NCBI GenBank assembly: GCA_003501485.1
Contig: DNPJ01000075.1
Location: 1-7,566 of the forward strand
DNA length: 7,566 bases
Direction of reading: 5' to 3'
From: Bacillota bacterium
Lineage (GTDB): Bacteria; Bacillota_I; Bacilli_A; RFN20; CAG-826
Positions 5,380-7,566 of this stretch are shown here, piece by piece. Position 1 is the stretch's first letter. The number at the start of each line of letters is the position of its first letter. The position numbers were made by a program, and so were the translations under genes. The notes beneath the pieces were generated by a model. The model was not told the origin of the DNA. It did not search any database and saw nothing but the letters and a program-made list of their open reading frames with translations.

Positions 5380-7121
5380 TATTCTTCACCTCTAATCTTG
5401 TTATCGTTACATTGACCGCCTTTTGCCCAATCAGCACCAGTGTGTGTCTTAAATCCGATAGCGCATGCTTCAGGAATTAATTTGCTTCTCTCTGCTTCTT
5501 GAACTTTTAATGTTTCAATATATGAATTCCATGTTTGTTCCCATGAAATCATATCTTTTTCTTTGGCTGATACTTTTGTGCTTTCAATCCATTTTTCGAT
5601 TGAATTTTCTAATTTTTCATCATTGAATTTGATTTTTTCTGATTCAACATATTTTTTGTAAATGTATTTGTTTAAATTAGAATCGAAGTTTTTGATTTTA
5701 TTTTCAACTTCAGTAGCACGAGTTTTATAATCTTTTACTTCTTGGTTAAGGAAATTAACATATGTTTGCTTATAATTGTTGGAAGCATCGACTGGATAAT
5801 TTGTTTGTCCAGGATATTTAGTGGTGTAGTATTCTGAGACAGTAACATTATTAACAGTCTTAATAAGTGGTGTGCGTTGAACGACAATGAAATGAATTCC
5901 TTGATAATTGCTTCCATCGCCAGCACGGACCACTAAAATAGGTTGTCCTTCTTTTGTTCTTAAGATTTTTCCAAGTCCATCGCCTGTATCTGCGAAATTA
6001 AATCCAGGAAGAGTTGAATAATCTTTTGGAGATGTTTCTCCTTCAACATCGGTTGGTGTAATGACGCCAACTGCGTGTTTATTTAAATATTTATTAAAGT
6101 AAACGTTACGTGGGTAATATGTAGCAGAACCATCATTAACTTCGCGGTTTTTGTCATCTAATGTAACATTATTGACTTCATTTAATTTAACAAATGCACC
6201 ATAAGGAATTTTTGCAATTGTTGAACCTGCGACATTTTCGTAATCATTTTTAACAGCATCAGACATTTTAATATTGCTTGTATTAGCGGCTGCTTTTGTG
6301 CTGTTGTTATAAAGATTTTCGTATGCATAAACACCAAGCTTAAACTCATTAACGAAGCTTGTGTCTTTGTCCATGATACCGAGATCGCCAAATTTAGATG
6401 ATGAACTATCATCGGAATATAATTGAGCAATTTTACCAAAAGAATCGTTTCCTTTCGCTAAAGCAGACACAACATCGTAAAGTTTAATTGCGTTGCTTGC
6501 GTCAATTGTAGAGTTCCAGAAATTTGTTGAACTCGAATCGCTGATTTTTACTAAAATGTGACGTACATGATAAGGAACTTTCACATTCAAATAACCATCA
6601 TATGCATTTGGATTTTCTGCAGTAGGGGCAGAATCACGAAGAAGATCGGTATTATTGTCATAGAATTGTTTGTTAAATTCTTCGAGTTCTTTTTGATACA
6701 AGAAATGTTGTAATAATTCATCTTCATCTTCGCAACTATAGCTTTTTAATAAAGAATCCCATTCATCATCATAATTTGTTGAGTTTGTATCAGCATTTTT
6801 CTTAGCTTGATTCTTGATACCTTCAACTTCGTTTTTAGCTTTTTTAAGTACTTCTTCGTATTTAGCTATACCACTAGCTTCAACTTTAAAGTAATTTCCG
6901 ACAATAAGTTTATAAATATTATCGAACATAGAAGAAACTTTGCTTGAGTCATTGTAATAACTACCAAATAAGTCATTGGCAGTATAATTTTGAGTCTCAC
7001 CAGCAGAGTTCTTGTAGGTTAAGATATAACCATCAGGGGAATAAGTGACATCACAACCTGCCGCAAAAGTTGCTGCAAGAAGTCCAGCCATAATTCCTAA
7101 GGTCATTTTTGATTTTTTCAT
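5379..7121 (-). CDS. PrsA-like lipoprotein with a parvulin-type peptidyl-prolyl isomerase domain
   Basis: A 580-residue lipoprotein likely to assist folding of exported proteins outside the membrane. Residues 1-23 are the signal: MKKSKM, hydrophobic core, lipobox FAAGC with C23 (A rather than L at -3, a relaxed form). Residues 50-165 are charged helices resembling the SurA/PrsA N-terminal chaperone region. The parvulin domain starts at VRHILVK (186-192, H188), continues with FGKIAQLYSDDSSSSKFGDLG (228-248) and VNEF (257-260), and seems to close only at ILVVRAGDGSNYQGIHFIVVQR (395-416, H410). About 120 residues are therefore inserted relative to ordinary parvulins. Helices follow (445-545), then a tail with C553 and C571. 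It is much longer than typical PrsA (about 290 residues). ATG 7121 is chosen because the signal peptide starts there; an in-frame TTG at 7148 lies upstream of the ribosome binding site. It is first in a three-gene minus-strand unit and divergent from sufC. Confidence 0.85.
   Translation of the reverse strand: MKKSKMTLGIMAGLLAATFAAGCDVTYSPDGYILTYKNSAGETQNYTANDLFGSYYNDSSKVSSMFDNIYKLIVGNYFKVEASGIAKYEEVLKKAKNEVEGIKNQAKKNADTNSTNYDDEWDSLLKSYSCEDEDELLQHFLYQKELEEFNKQFYDNNTDLLRDSAPTAENPNAYDGYLNVKVPYHVRHILVKISDSSSTNFWNSTIDASNAIKLYDVVSALAKGNDSFGKIAQLYSDDSSSSKFGDLGIMDKDTSFVNEFKLGVYAYENLYNNSTKAAANTSNIKMSDAVKNDYENVAGSTIAKIPYGAFVKLNEVNNVTLDDKNREVNDGSATYYPRNVYFNKYLNKHAVGVITPTDVEGETSPKDYSTLPGFNFADTGDGLGKILRTKEGQPILVVRAGDGSNYQGIHFIVVQRTPLIKTVNNVTVSEYYTTKYPGQTNYPVDASNNYKQTYVNFLNQEVKDYKTRATEVENKIKNFDSNLNKYIYKKYVESEKIKFNDEKLENSIEKWIESTKVSAKEKDMISWEQTWNSYIETLKVQEAERSKLIPEACAIGFKTHTGADWAKGGQCNDNKIRGEE
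5387..5393 (-). promoter_or_regulatory. Ribosome binding site for the second lipoprotein
   Basis: Reads AGAGGTG on the minus strand, 7 bases before ATG 5379, inside the end of the upstream lipoprotein gene. Together with the one-base TAATG overlap it indicates coupled translation of the two lipoproteins. Confidence 0.65.
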
Positions 7122-7135
7122 AATTAACCTATATG

Positions 7136-7141
7136 CCTCCT
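7136..7141 (-). promoter_or_regulatory. Ribosome binding site of the PrsA-like gene, unusually far from the ATG
   Basis: Reads AGGAGG on the minus strand, 14 bases before ATG 7121, longer than usual. A weaker AGG at 7128-7130 is closer (6 bases). It lies inside the TTG-started extension to 7148, so that longer start is unlikely. Confidence 0.55.
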
Positions 7142-7176
7142 TTTTCAAACATAGCGAAATTATCTTACTACTTTAT

Positions 7177-7190
7177 TTGTATAAATACAA
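7177..7190. repeat. Palindrome TTGTAT-AA-ATACAA over the candidate -10 region
   Basis: Perfect 6-bp arms with a 2-base centre, overlapping the candidate -10 of the lipoprotein promoter. It could be a repressor operator, but short palindromes arise easily in AT-rich DNA and no regulator is encoded nearby. Confidence 0.4.
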
Positions 7191-7212
7191 CTAGTTATTC
7201 AAAATTAGTCAA
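7184..7212 (-). promoter_or_regulatory. Candidate sigma-A-type promoter for the lipoprotein operon
   Basis: On the minus strand, TTGACT (7212-7207) is followed after 17 bases by TGTATT (7189-7184), each matching four or more of six consensus positions. A slightly different -10, TATTTA (7187-7182), would need a 19-base spacer. An alternative pair is TTGTAT (7190-7185) and TAAGAT (7167-7162), also 17 apart. Transcription would begin 40 to 60 bases before the PrsA-like start. Assigned by eye in AT-rich DNA. Confidence 0.4.
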
Positions 7213-7228
7213 TAGATTTATATCTATT
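7211..7228. repeat. Inverted repeat AATAGAT-TTAT-ATCTATT next to the candidate -35
   Basis: Perfect 7-bp arms around a 4-base centre, touching the TTGACT element of the minus-strand promoter. Possible protein-binding site; function unknown. Confidence 0.4.
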
Positions 7229-7253
7229 AGTGAGAAAAATTCGTTTTTTCATA

Positions 7254-7269
7254 CAAAGATAAATCTTTG
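7254..7269. repeat. Palindrome CAAAGAT-AA-ATCTTTG in the divergent intergenic region
   Basis: Perfect 7-bp arms with a 2-base centre, between the two candidate divergent promoters and about 20 bases upstream of the sufC -35. Neither side has a T run, so it is not a terminator. It could be an operator for either operon. Confidence 0.45.
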
Positions 7270-7289
7270 AAAACATTTTATCGTTTTCG

Positions 7290-7318
7290 TTGATTGATAT
7301 TTGTTATGTATGTAAAAT
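7290..7318 (+). promoter_or_regulatory. Candidate sigma-A-type promoter for sufC
   Basis: TTGATT (7290-7295) and TAAAAT (7313-7318) are separated by 17 bases. The -10 matches five of six consensus positions and the -35 four of six. The start of transcription would be near 7325, giving a leader of about 17 bases that contains the GAGG site at 7331-7334. Confidence 0.55.
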
Positions 7319-7341
7319 ATATTAGATTTTGAGGTATTGAT

Positions 7342-7566
7342 ATGGACACACTCGAGATAATAAATTTACATGTATCTGTTAAAAATAAAGAAATTTTAAA
7401 GGGAATTAGTTTGAAGACGAATTCAAATGAAACAATAGCTTTATTAGGACCTAATGGTAATGGCAAATCAACTTTGCTTCAATCAATCATGGGAAATCCG
7501 AATTATAAGGTTACTTCCGGACAAATACTTTTTAATGGCAAAGATATTTCAAATTTAGATGTAGAT
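7342..7566 (+). CDS. sufC: SufC, Fe-S cluster assembly ATPase (5' part, cut by window end)
   Basis: The first 75 residues of an ABC-type ATPase that works with SufB and SufD in the cytoplasm to build iron-sulfur clusters. The N-terminus reads as LEIINLHVSVKNKEILKGIS (residues 4-23), the Walker A motif GPNGNGKST occupies 36-44, and the SufC-typical stretch IMGNPNYKVTSGQILFNGKD (52-71) corresponds to the MGHPKYEVTEG region of known SufC proteins. This stretch separates SufC from ordinary transporter ATPases. Walker B, the signature motif and the rest (a full SufC is about 250 residues) lie beyond the window. ATG 7342 has GAGG 7 bases upstream and a good promoter before it, consistent with the first position in a suf operon, as in many Firmicutes. 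It is transcribed away from the lipoprotein genes. Confidence 0.9.
   Translation, partial: MDTLEIINLHVSVKNKEILKGISLKTNSNETIALLGPNGNGKSTLLQSIMGNPNYKVTSGQILFNGKDISNLDVD

Noticed and set aside
6182..6439. Minus-strand 85-codon ORF inside the PrsA-like gene
   Set aside because: It is a shifted frame of the parvulin region with low-complexity Met/Leu/Gln content and no independent start signals.
7122..7148. Longer PrsA-like protein starting at TTG 7148
   Set aside because: The extension contains the AGGAGG ribosome site itself and would put nine residues before a normal lipoprotein signal peptide.
7254..7269. Palindrome CAAAGAT-AA-ATCTTTG as an intrinsic terminator
   Set aside because: The loop would be only 2 bases and no T run follows on either strand; no gene ends nearby.
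7342..7566. Generic ABC transporter ATPase instead of SufC
   Set aside because: The stretch after Walker A (IMGNPNYKVTSGQILFNGKD) follows the SufC pattern closely and differs from transporter ATPases.
1..7566. CRISPR array, tRNA/rRNA gene, insertion sequence or phage genes
   Set aside because: No regularly spaced repeats, no tRNA-like cloverleaf, no transposase or phage-like protein was seen on either strand.

Overview
The window is AT-rich, densely coded bacterial DNA with short intergenic gaps, frequent gene overlaps and Gram-positive lipoprotein signals. Two predicted surface lipoproteins, a RecX/YhaM pair and a SufC-like start point to a low-GC Firmicutes/Bacilli-type genome, possibly one of the uncultured Mollicutes-related gut lineages (inference; the sequence alone cannot fix the taxon). 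recX ends in TGA, every other complete gene ends in TAA, and Trp is written TGG. This fits the standard bacterial code rather than the Mycoplasma code.

Layout. (1) Positions 1-3129, plus strand: a tightly overlapping cluster of an unidentified gene end with a Lys/Asn-rich tail, a GT4 glycosyltransferase of the diacylglycerol-glucosyltransferase type, recX, and the OB-fold/HD 3'-5' exoribonuclease yhaM. Overlaps of 8, 23 and 11 bases suggest one transcript with coupled translation. (2) Positions 3141-3194: a nested inverted repeat that looks like a shared terminator for two converging operons. (3) Positions 3201-7121, minus strand: a lipoprotein with a parvulin-type peptidyl-prolyl isomerase domain, then a second, related-looking lipoprotein that overlaps it by one base, then a HIT-family nucleotide hydrolase/transferase. 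A strong hairpin lies between the second lipoprotein and the HIT gene. (4) Positions 7122-7341: a divergent promoter region with three short perfect palindromes. (5) From 7342 to the end, plus strand: the 5' part of sufC, probably the first gene of a SUF iron-sulfur cluster operon.

How the genes fit together. The glycosyltransferase would make membrane glucolipid, and the two lipoproteins would act outside the membrane in folding or quality control of exported proteins. YhaM, a PrsA-like protein and Hit also lie near each other in Bacillus subtilis, so this looks like a rearranged version of an old Firmicutes neighbourhood.

The most interesting part is the lipoprotein pair. The upstream protein keeps both parvulin histidines but has a long insertion inside the domain. 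The downstream one appears to keep the fold pattern while both histidines are replaced, so it may be a non-catalytic partner. No CRISPR array, RNA gene, insertion sequence or phage gene was seen.
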